DNA of 64,000 bases from Meconema thalassinum (lineage: Eukaryota; Arthropoda; Insecta; Orthoptera; Tettigoniidae): NCBI GenBank assembly GCA_946902985.2, contig OX336388.2, positions 373,723,387 through 373,787,386 on the forward strand, read 5' to 3'. Below the pieces are notes generated by a model. The model saw only the letters and a list, made by a program, of their open reading frames with translations. It was not told the DNA's origin and made no database searches. The translations under genes were made by a program, and so were the position numbers. Shown piece by piece: positions 23,129-33,108 of this stretch (its first letter is position 1; the number at the start of each line of letters is the position of its first letter).

Positions 23129-24008
23129 TATGCACTTAAGTTTATCGCTCGTTTTCAGAAAGTTGTCCCTTTAACATCTGTTTTAGTGATAACTCAAATA
23201 CTAATTGGCATACACTGATGAAAGTTTTTGGGTGTATTTCTACATATTATATCTATAACATGATGCAAATTTATGTTTCTCTATTGGATAGTGTCTTCAT
23301 TAAATCAATTGTGTTAGAAAAATTATACAATTTCCTTTCTTCTATTCAATACAAAATTAAAAATACTATTTGTTCAGATATGTTACTGAAAGTGCATGAA
23401 TTTGTAGAAGACAAAATTAGCAATAAAATACGACAGAACCTAAACAAGTTGAAAATTAGTGGAGTTATCACAATAATGCCTCAGCCTTGCATGAAAAACA
23501 ATCACCAATTTGAATTTTGAAAGGATATACTAATTTTTCTAAGCCAATGGTAATGCTGTTTGCATGTAAAACAAGAAGTTACCAGTGTTTCATATGCAAA
23601 AAAAATCATTCTTTAAGTACTGTGGTTTCAATGAAAAAAAAGTCAAAGTTGCTAAAATTTTTACATTCAAGTTTGAATGAATAAGAAAGAAAATGTCGGA
23701 TGAGGGCGGACAATGTTATTGTGTTAAACAATTGGCATTAATCTAAATTGCATATCTGTAAAAGCAATTTAGCTCGACAAGACCAGACATGTAGAAATTG
23801 ATAATTTTTAGGCAACAGAAATGACCATATAAAAACTGCCTATAAGGGTGTAATTTTTAAACAATAAAACAATAAAATTATTTTGTATGATAACGTACAT
23901 TCCTTTGACTTTCATATTCAATATGTGTTTTATATCTAAACTTGAAACTAATTTCACTCGCGAGAGAGTGATAAGTTATTAGTCCTGTACTTCATAATTC
24001 GAATTATT
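23129..24008. other. No gene recognised; AT-rich
   Basis: The 100-codon frame 23218-23520 is Lys/Ile/Asn-rich, with the composition expected of AT-rich non-coding DNA. It has no recognisable domain. Confidence 0.5.
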
Positions 24009-24009
24009 A

Positions 24010-24523
24010 GTTCTATTATAGTAAATTATGCAACGAGCCTGTAATGGCAATAATTAAGACACGAGTTAGTTTATGAAACGAGCCAAGCGAGTTTTATCAT
24101 TTCCATACGAGTGTCTTAATTACCATCATAGGCGAGTTGCATACGACTGTTTAAGTTCGACGATAATTATAACTATTTTATGTTCGAACATAAATATTCA
24201 TAAATATCTATCGAGATTTCGCCAGTTTTATGTACTGAACAGAGTGCATGAGACGCAGAGAATTCCTTGTATTTGACCATGCCCTCCTCGAATACCCCCA
24301 CTATGACACGAGCCACACAGTGAAATTTAAAATAGAATGCCGTGGAAGTCAGCGCAGATGCGATGCTATCCTTACCTAATTGGTCACACGAGTGTTTCTT
24401 GAGCTCTGATTGGAGGGAGAAACTGTTTCATAATCAAAAATAGTGTTATAATGACCCTCATTATGATACAGTTTTCTGGCATATAATATTTACATTTCGA
24501 TATCGTCGAACATAAACATTAGT
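24010..24523 (+). mobile_element. Fold-back element F (F5)
   Basis: Collinear with F2 and F3 over its whole length, from AAATTATGCAACGAGCC to GATATCGTCGAACATAAA. It abuts the 5'-truncated SINE-A at 24527. Confidence 0.75.
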
Positions 24524-24526
24524 AAC

Positions 24527-24953
24527 TGTCGTCGGATTTTTAAGAGCGTTAAAATCCCTCAGTATGCTTTCCTTCGGAGAGGAACTAAAGTCGGCGGTCC
24601 CATGTCATAGATGTATGGCATGTAAAAGAACCTTCCACTAATTACACTTGTGTGAAGCTAAAGTATAAGGTTAGATCTGACTAACGCTCTTAAGTTCCTA
24701 CGTTCGTCGCCAGGAGCCGACTGCGGTGGCATCTAGTAACCAAGTTCACAACTAGTTGTCGTTGACGGTAGCATTTGGTAGCGAAAGTATGAAATACTTA
24801 AAAATTGAATGTCTGCAGTCCTTACCTGAATTACAGATAACACACACTAACACAGCCATCACAATTAACACCGGTTATCAGACAGATTCTACTGTACACA
24901 CACCCAAAGTACATGGGACTACATGACCGCGTTGTCGCAGCCAACCAACCAAC
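24527..24953 (+). mobile_element. SINE-A with tail type 2, head truncated
   Basis: Starts at GTCGTCGGATTTTTAAGAGC, just 3' of the B box, so most of the tRNA head is missing. The body and tail follow the 46.7-kb copy up to ACCAACCAACA. Confidence 0.8.
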
Positions 24954-25325
24954 ATTATAAATTGAAAATATATCTAGTTGTGAATTTTGGCGAAGAACGC
25001 ACAATATGTGCATTAGCGCTGGTTTCCATAGAGAGACCACATAATGCAATAATTAAATCTTCTACTTTGCTTACCGAAGTTCGTTTTGAGGGAATAGACG
25101 GTCAAAGAAAGGAACAGGTATGGGATACTGCTAATTAATACCGCTCAGTTAATCATGGCTAATCGAGTCTGACGGCTCGAATGCTACTAATGGATTATAC
25201 GCCAAATTTAATTTACCTCCTGCTCGTAAGCAATCTACTCACCGACGAGACATTTCTGGCTGGCCTATCTGCAGCTGTCCAAAACAGGTAAGGAAAACTG
25301 ATTATGAAAAAGGTTCCCCCTTATA

Positions 25326-26130
25326 CAGGGTGTAACAAAATGCACGGCACAAATTGCAGGACATATTCCTCACACGTAGACGAAGAAATTATGTTATATG
25401 AACATGGGTCCGGAAACGCATTGTTTCAATGTTACACCTCATTGTTACCTGCTCATTAATCATGGGAAACACACAAGAACAGAACGTACCAGCATACCAC
25501 ATGCAACTCTTGCTCACAGGAGATGTTCAATATGCCCTGTGTGCGCATTGATACATGCATCAACCCGCGGTCATAGTGAATCTCGGATGCGAGTATGTAT
25601 CTCTGGAGTATCGCGTATGGTTTCGCAGCCTTTCATCATACCGGCACGGAGATACTGAACATCTTGTACTAGGGATCGATAAAGAAGAACTTTAAAATGT
25701 CCCCACAAATGAATTTCCAGTGGGTTTAGGTACAGAGAGCGTGGAGGCCATCTGTCACACAATCTTTTATTTAGAAGCCCACGGGCATTAAAACAAAAGT
25801 GAGGAGGTGTTCCATCGTGCATATGAAGTGCTTGTTTTTGTCGCACAGCTGTAAACAAGCAATGCCGTAAGTCGCATGGCAACAGGGCCATGTAAAACAA
25901 AACACTGGCGGTGCACCTATGATAATGACAACGTAACCAAAAGTGCATGCTCTCCATGATTCTAACGTTCTGTTCTTGTGTTTCCCATGATTAATGAGTT
26001 GGAGATAACGAGTTGTAACATGGAAACAAAGCGTTTTCAGACCCGTGTTCATAGGCTATAACATAGTTTCTTCGTCTAAGTGTGAGGAATATGTCCAGCA
26101 TTTTGTGCCGTACATTTTTGTTACACCCTG
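25326..26130 (-). mobile_element. Mariner-like element with long inverted arms
   Basis: Ends CAGGGTGTAACAAAA.TGCACGG (left) and its inverted match on the right, flanked by TA (25324-25325, 26131-26132). The inverted similarity runs about 170 bp inwards with substitutions, far longer than normal mariner TIRs. The minus strand carries a degraded transposase. The 805-bp length implies a large internal deletion; the doubled 5' arm suggests a fold-back rearrangement. Confidence 0.75.
25590..25957 (-). pseudogene. Transposase C-terminal remnant (mariner-like)
   Basis: The minus frame contains MHDGTPPHFCFNARGLLNK and WPPRSLYLNPLEIHLWGHFK, then RDTPEIHTRIRDSL. These match the second and third catalytic regions and the C-terminus of insect mariner-like transposases ('DGAPPHF', 'WPPRSPDL.PLDFFLWG', 'IR.TP...RV'). 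The third catalytic residue is Glu (PLEIHLWG) instead of Asp, and the segment between the motifs is shortened. Inactive. Confidence 0.7.
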
Positions 26131-26355
26131 TATACAGGGTGTTATATACAGGGTGGGTGTTACTAAATTCCCAATACAGACTTTGAGGGTTTGTAGTGAG
26201 GACCAAGACTGTTAAGTTTAGCATAGGAACTTGTGTCCTGAAACGTACCGTCTCCCACTACCCGCAAAGAAACCACTACAGCACACTTTTAGAACTCTCA
26301 CATTTTCGGCACCTCTGACTAGAGTACGGCAGGGTTCCTGAATGATTGTGTGATT

Positions 26356-26413
26356 TGGCACCAGTGAGATTTCGTGGAAGAACGTATTCTTCCACGAAAT
26401 CTCACTGGTGCCA
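26356..26413. repeat. Perfect 58-bp palindrome (27-bp arms, CGTA loop)
   Basis: TGGCACCAGTGAGATTTCGT-GGAAGAA is followed after CGTA by its exact reverse complement. The right arm is part of the transposase frame (PRNLTGA); the left arm is its inverted duplicate. It therefore marks a fold-back or inversion breakpoint in the transposon. Confidence 0.9.
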
Positions 26414-26454
26414 CGTGTTTGGTAATCCTTGAAGACGTACTGCATGACTTCTTA

Positions 26455-27445
26455 AGCCTCGTCCACACCGGCAGATTTGTTTCCAGAAACATTGTATGCA
26501 GACTGTTTCCCAAATGTTTCTCATTTGTATGCGGGATGTTTGCAGACTTTTTGAAAACATTCTACATACAATCGGTAGACTCGAGTGATGTTTGGAAACA
26601 GTCTGCATACAGTTTGCATACAATTGACATACAATTGACAAACAAATCTCGTGTTTCAAGAGACAAGATACAATGTTTTCTGTTTTCCAACGAAATGGAA
26701 AACACGCATACAAGAAACAAGTATTTTGTCTCAAGTCTTTCTGTGTGGACGTGTTTTGAAACTGTAGACCGGATACAAACCACAGACGCATCCAGCTAGC
26801 CACGTTTTTCCACATCATATTGTGTTGATTTAGTTTCAATTTCCCATCCTTCTTTATGGTGCTCCATATTAGGTTTAATAACAAGGGACTTTTTGTTGTT
26901 ACGCTATACATTTCGTGTGTCTTTGACATTTATTAATTCATATCGGCTGATGAAGGGACCAAAACTAATTAGGCCCTGAAACATGTCCCACCAATGACCA
27001 CACAGTGATCTCATTATATTGCCACAAAATGTTTTTTAGTGAGGCTACCGGCGGGGTGTCAAATTTCACCCCCTCCCCACAAAAAGAAAATAGTGGTTGT
27101 TATATGAAATATTAGTAGAATGAGTATTTTGGTTAATTATTCGACTAATACAAGAGATACATTTAGACACAATTCCCCTCCCACCATGATCGTTTCACTT
27201 TGATCCCCCAATTTACACATTCGCAGACTTTATAAGAAAGGTGTGGACGCAAAACAAGTAAAATACTTGTATCGGATACAATGTTTCAATACAGTCTGCA
27301 TACTGTATGCATACTTGTATGGAGACTGTTTCCAGATCCAAAGTAGTATACATACAGTCTTCATACAGTTTTCAAACAGTTTGCATACAGTATGCAAACA
27401 ATCTACATACAGTCTGCAAACAAATCTGCCGGTGTGGACTAGGCT
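26455..27445. mobile_element. Non-autonomous TIR element with TTA duplication (PIF/Harbinger-like)
   Basis: 28-bp TIRs AGCCTCGTCCACACCGGCAG-ATTTGTTT, one mismatch, flanked by TTA at 26452-26454 and 27446-27448. Excision in silico with one TTA restores the host transposase frame, fixing the borders. Each arm has an 11-bp-period array (consensus AGTNTGCAWAC), as expected for transposase-binding subterminal repeats. The 3-bp TTA duplication is the usual mark of PIF/Harbinger; the superfamily call is inference. The centre (26800-27200) is unrelated and holds a hammerhead-like core. Confidence 0.75.
26947..26987 (+). ncRNA. Hammerhead-like core, degenerate
   Basis: CTGATGA, a stem AGGG(A)CC/GGCCCT, then GAAAC and ATGTC. 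Read as a minimal type I form, stem III would be AC/GT with a 2-nt loop and the cleavage site GTC. The 10.1-11.1 pair is A-U rather than G-C and stem I is only about 2 bp, so activity is doubtful. Such motifs are known from Penelope-like and related retroelements. Confidence 0.35.
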
Positions 27446-27574
27446 TTAGACGATGTGCCACTGCATGTACGTCAAAACATGTGGTTTAAGCACGATGGCA
27501 CACCATCCCATTTTTCACTTGCAGTCCGAGATCATCTGCACCACAGTCGTGGTAAACGAGAGGTTCTGAGCCGC

Positions 27575-27815
27575 ACCATCGGCCATTCTTGAAATAGTTT
27601 TCCGTGGTTTCCCCATCTTCAACACCAGACAAATGCTGGGATGGTAACTCCTAATAGGCCACGACCGCCTCCTTCCAAATCCTTGACCAATTTCATTAAC
27701 TTCATCTCTCATTAAATCCTCTCCCGAGGTTGGCGTCAAGAAGGGCATTCGTACGTAAAACCAACAACCACCTACAACTTCATCGCATCTCATCCCCAAC
27801 CCCACTGAAACGGGG
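27575..27815 (+). mobile_element. SINE-C, 5'-truncated
   Basis: Starts within the head just before CCATTCTTGAAATAGTTTTC and continues to GAGGTTGGCGTCAAGAAGGG and a CATCTCATCCCCAACCCC end. The tRNA part is replaced by transposase sequence of the upstream element. Confidence 0.75.
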
Positions 27816-28060
27816 ATGGATTTCTTTCTTTTTTTCTTTCTTTATTATTTGTTTATTCGTTAGTTCCCCTTAAGGAGAGCGTTACAACACAATCAATTTT
27901 CATGTTTTATTCTGGCCCTTTCTACTTTTTTCCCCCAAAAACCTCTCATGTACACACTATGCTTCCTCTTTCTCTCCTCCTCCGTCCACTTCTTTCCCGG
28001 TTGTCTCTCTTTGGGAGTTTGCTCAAACTTCTGTTGTCTAAGTTTTTCTCTGTATGTGCT

Positions 28061-28108
28061 CCTGTCTTTCTTTCTTTCTTTCTCTCTTTCTCTCTTCCTA
28101 TCTTTGTT

Positions 28109-28143
<35 letters not shown>

Positions 28144-28276
28144 CTCTTCCTTTCTTTCTTTCTTTCTTTCTTTCACTCTTTCTTTCTTTCTCTCTTCCTT
28201 TCTTTCTTTCTCTCTTTCTTTCTTTCTTTGTTTCTTTCTCTCTTCCTTTCTTTGTTTCTTTCTTTCTCTCTTCATT

Positions 28277-28343
<67 letters not shown>

Positions 28344-28360
28344 CTCTCTCTCTTTCTTTA
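28061..28360 (+). repeat. (TTTC)n microsatellite, about 300 bp
   Basis: Pure and slightly interrupted CTTT repeats (CTCT, TTTG and TTCC variants). The Ser/Phe/Leu-rich and Lys/Arg/Glu-rich frames on the two strands are translations of this repeat and not proteins. Confidence 0.95.
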
Positions 28361-28464
28361 TTTATTTATCTAAGCAAGATTACGAGAACCAATTCCGACA
28401 GTGTTGGCTGGCATTTATTTTAGTATATTCAGAAGCCAGTTGTTGGTGATAAATATAGTAGCTT

Positions 28465-29118
28465 TGCGACATCGTGCACATGTAGCCCCGTGTACTTCGG
28501 TGTGTGTGGGTATGTGGAATGTCTGATAAACTGTTTCATCGTTATTGCTATAGTAGTGTGAGCATTTTTAATTGACGCAAGGATTTGGGATGAGACGGCC
28601 GTAGTTTTATGTTAGCAACAACCACGACATCTGCCTGGAGTAGAAATCAGAAACCGCCACGGTGGGTGAGTGGATAGCGTGCCGGTCTACTAACCCCAAG
28701 ATTGCAGGTTCGCTCCTGGCCGTGGTAAGTGTTTTTTTTTAAGGCGGCAAAAATACGACTCGCATGTCATGTGATGTTGGCATGTCAAAGAACCCATTTG
28801 AATTCAGTAGGCCGTGTTCATAATGGCAAAATTAATCTCGGGAGTTTCTGCCAACACAAAGTTCCTCATTTCTCTACTAGAAAGCGCTTTAGTGTTCAAG
28901 GAGCTTAGATATCTAAACTTCTTGACTTTCATAGTGATTCAAGGAACAACGAAATTCTACATACAAGCTACCCTCAGGGTGTCAAATTACAAAGCTTGCA
29001 CCCGGCACCCGAGGCCATACGATATTATTATTATCATTACCGCCGAAAAACACTTCTAGGATACCTGAAGTGAGAATTGAACTTTCTATTATAGAGTTTT
29101 GCCTCATGACTCTCAGAC
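28465..29118 (-). mobile_element. SINE-G copy interrupted by SINE-D
   Basis: 28465-28653 carries tail type 2 (GTAGCCCCGTGTACTTCGG) and the CTGGAGTAGAA block. 29041-29118 continues GAAAAACACTTCTAGGATAC to CATGACTCTCAGACC. SINE-D lies between, with ACCGCC on both sides as a short duplication. Confidence 0.75.
28654..29040 (+). mobile_element. SINE-D copy
   Basis: Second plus-strand copy, collinear with 10769-11165, with A box GTGGGTGAGTGG, B box GGTTCGCTCC and an (ATT)n end. Nested in SINE-G, so SINE-D was active after SINE-G. Confidence 0.85.
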
Positions 29119-29295
29119 CAGAGAAGAGATAGGTTGATAGGACACATACTCAGACATCCAGGAATAGTAAACTTAGTTATGGAAGGAAGGATCGAGGACA
29201 ACCCATGCACAATAGAAGATGTTTTTAGAGGAATCAACAAGGCGATCGCAGCTGCAGATTTTTGGTAATGCTGACCGGACGGAAATGAATGAATG
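29119..29295 (+). pseudogene. LINE C-terminal fragment
   Basis: The plus frame gives RRDRLIGHILRHPGIVNLVM and EGRIEDNPC. This resembles the 'R...GH..R..........G...G.R' tail of LINE polyproteins found after the RT. About 60 residues remain. Confidence 0.5.
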
Positions 29296-29399
29296 ATTTG
29301 AGGCACTTGGACATCGTGGTCATTCAGCCCAGTTTACTTGGGTGTGTGTGGGAGTAGAATTTTTTTATGATAGCCTGTGTTGTTGTCATGTATGTAGTA

Positions 29400-30060
29400 C
29401 AGTAAGCTCGATTAACCCTCATCGTCGGGACTGTGGTCGTGACGGTTGAGTGGATAGACGGATAACAGAAACACTGTATTATTCCTCCATAACATGACCT
29501 CAATAAATTATATTATAGACAGATATCACTCTCACAATAATGTAATATATTTCGGAGCGAAAAGAAATTAAATACGATTGTAATAGCAAATGTAACTATT
29601 TAATACATGATAAAAACAACCGTACAGTAGATACAAATGTGGCAGAATAATGTACAGTACAGTAATATAAACTTACAGGTGAAATAGTCCATGTAACTTG
29701 AAAATAGTCATTTTCTTCTGCCTCTTTGATGCTCGAGCTTTCACCCCATTAATATTTCGTATTTTTCGGAGCAGTAGTATCCGCGTTGCATTGGCCTCCT
29801 CTTGACTTTCAAACCATTCTATACACTTGGACAGCATTGTTTCAGCCTCAGAGTGGCTAATAGTTTGTTTTTTGTCATGGTTTGAAAACTCGTCTTCATC
29901 AGGTACACTCACTTCCCACTAAAATAGAGTAAGTAAGCAAAGCGAACGCGTCACAGCACCTTAAAGCACTTTGTTATTACAGTAATATTATGCTATTACA
30001 GCAATGCCGGTTAACAGAAACTGACGGTTTAAAGAGTGACGGTTAAACGAAGTTTTACTC
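29400..30060 (-). mobile_element. Tigger/pogo-like transposon, internally deleted
   Basis: Left end CAGTAAGCTCGATTAACC and right end GGTTAAACGAAGTTTTACTC are imperfect inverted repeats, flanked by TA (29398-29399, 30061-30062). 661 bp remain against over 2 kb for an autonomous element. The minus strand encodes only the C-terminal part of the transposase. Confidence 0.75.
29673..29912 (-). pseudogene. Tigger/pogo transposase C-terminal remnant
   Basis: The 79-codon minus frame has ISHSEAETMLSKCIEWFESQ and ATRILLLRKIRNI. This is the acidic-to-helical C-terminal tail typical of Tigger transposable-element-derived proteins. The CENPB-type DNA-binding and DDE domains are absent. Confidence 0.7.
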
Positions 30061-30312
30061 TAGTGTGACAGTCGTGTCAATGTACCACCATGACACCTGT
30101 CCTTTCGCGCATATTTGTATCCGTGGCTTAGAAAAATTAATCAAATAAATAGGGGTTACCTAGAAAATTGCTTAGCCTAAATTGTATTCCTCTAAACCAG
30201 GCGTTCTCAAACTGGAGCTCGTGGCCACAATGGTGCTCTTTAAGTGAAATTTAGTGACCGCGTCATTCGAGCCAAAAGGTGCTCGCGTACACAAACTCCC
30301 CTGAGATCCATT

Positions 30313-30643
30313 GAAATGAAAATCCACAACCTGCTTCCAGTCTCCGACCGGGTCAGGAATGGAATGAATGAAGCCCCCATTTAGCGGCGAGGATATGAAC
30401 TGTACCGGCTGCCGAGGCCTGACGCACTCCTCTTGGGCAATGATTAAATTAATGACAGATGAAATGAAATGATAGTGGAGAGTGTTTCTGGAATGAAATT
30501 TTGACAGGGAAACCGGAGTACCCGGAGAAAAACCTGTCTGCCTCCGTTTCGTCCAGCACAGATCTCACATAGAGTGACCGGGATTTGAACAACGGACCCA
30601 GCGGTGAGAGGCCGGCGTGCTGCCGCCTAAGCCACGGAGGCTT
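30313..30643 (-). mobile_element. SINE-E with 13-bp TSD
   Basis: Flanked by CCTGAGATCCATT at 30300-30312 and 30644-30656. Minus-strand head CCTCCGTGGCTTAGGCGGC contains the A box and TTCAAATCCCGGTCACTC the B-box region. The 3' end is AGGTTGTGGATTTTCATTTC. All three SINE-E copies in the window (also 32.75 and 59.9 kb) lie in the minus orientation. Confidence 0.9.
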
Positions 30644-30673
30644 CCTGAGATCCATTCATCCATTTAAATTCTG

Positions 30674-31320
30674 TTGGTTGGTTGGTTGGTTCCTTAGTTT
30701 ATGGGCTCCGACAACGCGGTCATGTATCCCCGTGTACTTTGGGTGTGTGTAGAATCTGTCTGATAACCGGTGTTAATTGTGATGGTTGTTTCAGTGTGTG
30801 TTATCTAATTTTAATTCAAGTAAGGACTTCAGACGATAATTTTAAGTAGTCGGTAATTTTGCTCCCCAATGCTGCCATCCACGACACCTAGCTCGCGGAC
30901 TTGGCTACTAGATGCCATTGCAGTCAGCACTTGGCGGTGAACTTTGGAACTAATATAGCGTTATCAATTCTAACCTACAAATTTTGGTTTCACGCAAGTG
31001 TAGTTAAACTACGTCCAAGCAATCTGCGAAGCACCAGTGTGAAAACATGTAGTGTGCGCACTGGAGTCACTCGGCTGACTGGCCAATGAGGCGCGACGTT
31101 GGCTTCAACCAACTCTGGGCTGCCAAGCTCCACCCATAGCATTCTCTTTTCACTTCCTCTGTGTGACGTCATGCGCAAACCTACTTCACAGATTTCGTGG
31201 ATGAGGTATAGTGGACGGTACTTTTTAACGCTCTTAAAAAATCCGACGACCTCTGCGGGTTTAAACCTGCGACCTTGGGCATAGAAGCTCAGCATGCTAC
31301 CAACTAAGCCACCAAGGCCA
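30674..31320 (-). mobile_element. SINE-A with tail type 2, plus an internal extra segment
   Basis: Minus copy: tail (GGTTGGTTGGTTCC, GTATCCCCGTGTACTTTGGG), body and head (GACCTCTGCGGGTTTAAACC, GCATGCTACCAACTAAGCC). A segment of about 170 bp around 31030-31200 is not found in the other copies, making this one 647 bp long. Confidence 0.8.
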
Positions 31321-31377
31321 CGAACCAGAATAACAGTGATTTCATTGCAAGTTTTGGCAGTCAGAAATTTTATAATA

Positions 31378-32515
31378 AAACAAGAAGTTCCGTGACGAAC
31401 TAAAGAGCCTACTTTTCTTGAAATTTAAGATACATGCCAATGATTAATCTATATGGATCTATCTAGAATAATGACGAAATTAAGTTGGTAATATCGAAAT
31501 TTCTAAAAAGTTCGAAAAACTGTATACTGTACCTGGCATAATGCAGCCTAATAGAGAACTACAGTTGGCAGCCCTGGTGACTGAATATAATCTTAGTTCC
31601 ATCTCTTAAGGTACAGAATTCAAAATTTGGTTGAAGTCCAATGGATAGCATGGACGTTACATGCAGTTAAACATTGGATCTAACAGTGCGCGTAAAATCA
31701 TGTTGGCAACAATGACATACATGTATTGGTCAGAAATAATCTGAAATAAAATGATCTATTGTTGTGTCAATTTTGAATGAAATCCATTAGTTAGTATAGA
31801 AGTTACATGCATTTTAAAATTGCACCTATCAGCAGCTTAGAATCATGTTGGTAGCACTGACGTATATATGTTACTCCAAATTAATATAGAATGTCATGTA
31901 CTATACGTGTGCATAGTTTAAAGCTGTCGGCTTGTATACTTTCTGATATATGGGTATTTACATTAATAAAAATTGAGAGTATTTATTAACAGTTGGCACC
32001 GTGGTGGCTCTTAAGAATACGCTCAGTCATATCCGTTTATGTATACATACCACATACGAAATTTGGTTGAAATCCAATTGATAGTGTAGAAGTTATATGC
32101 ATTTAAAATTTGTACCTATCAGCAAGCTTATAATCATTTTGGCAACACTGCCATGTATGGCCTCCTGGAAATTAAACTGCATTATTATTATCTATACGTG
32201 TGCCAATTTTGAAATAGCTCCCATTCATACATTCCAAGATATCCAACATGGAGCTCAAATTGCAATTGCGATTTTTCACCAGTTGGTAGCACTGATATCA
32301 TTTTCAAATATGGCCGTGAGATATTCAGGTATAGATCTTTACTCCTACCAAATTTTGTTTCGATTGCTGCAGCCGTTTAGGAGTTGATAGGGGGGGACAC
32401 ACACACAGCCAGCCAGCCAGACAGACAGACAGACAGACACACATTTGCCCGATCTCATTAGTCTAATTTTTCCTCATTTTTGCAAAATGTGAAAAGTAGG
32501 CTAAAAATAGGAATT
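31378..32515 (+). repeat. L repeat (L1), three internal modules
   Basis: Starts GTTCCGTGACGAACTAAAGA and ends with a GACA microsatellite and TTTTTGCAAAATGTGAAAAG. It contains three diverged modules of about 290 bp, each with TTTGGTTGAAATCCAAT and AATCATGTTGGTAGCACTGA. The related L2 at 57.5 kb has four modules. No protein coding; class unknown. Confidence 0.75.
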
Positions 32516-32744
32516 TTAAACTACAGTAAACATAATTGGACATCTCTGCCTCATGAGTAACACGAAAAATACAGATTCGATCGACTGTCCATACGTAAAT
32601 TTAGCTTATCTGCACGAGTCATGGAAGCAGTTGCAGGATGCCTGGTGAGCGTTGAAACCCTAGCTATTTCAGAACTTCAGAGGGAGGAGAGATAGGGGAA
32701 GGAAAGAGAGAAGCATGTTTGTGCATTATTATTATTATTATTAT

Positions 32745-33074
32745 TGGAAAATCCACAGCCTGCTTCCAGTCGACTGACCGGGTCAGGGAATGGAATGAAT
32801 GAAGCCCTCATCTAGCGGCGAGGATATGAACTGTGCCGGCTGCCGAGGCCTGTCGCACTCCCTGGGGCAATGAGTAAATGAATGACAGATGAAATTAAAT
32901 GATAGGGGGAGAGTGTTGCTGGAATGAAATTGTGACAGAGAAAACCGGAGTACCCGGAGATAAAACCTGTCTGCCTCCGGTTTGTCCAGCACAAATTTCA
33001 CATGGAGTGACGGGGATTTGAACCACGGACCGAGCGGTGAGAGGCTGGCATGCTGCCGCCTAAGCCACGGAGAC
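32745..33074 (-). mobile_element. SINE-E copy
   Basis: Same layout as 30313-30643. It lies between two (ATT)n tracts, so its TSD, if any, is hidden in simple repeat. Confidence 0.85.
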
Positions 33075-33108
33075 TCAATTCTTCTTCTTCTTATTATTAT
33101 TATTATTA

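Larger units (their letters stand above)
26133..27570 (+). pseudogene. Second mariner-like transposase remnant, split by a 991-bp element
   Basis: Before the insertion, 26388-26454 reads PRNLTGATCLVILEDVLHDFL. After it, 27446-27560 continues DDVPLHVRQNMWFKHDGTPS and HFSLAVRDHLHH in the joined frame. Both are hallmark stretches of insect mariner-like transposases, and the join restores a continuous reading frame (HDFL-DDVPL). The outer end near 26143 is an ACAGGGTG.GTGTTAC type terminus. The 3' part is lost where SINE-C begins. Confidence 0.65.

Noticed and set aside
23218..23520. 100-codon open frame
   Set aside because: AT-rich composition, no motif, no supporting context.
27902..28449. Ser/Phe-rich and Lys/Arg/Glu-rich proteins
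   Set aside because: Direct translations of a (TTTC)n microsatellite in several frames.
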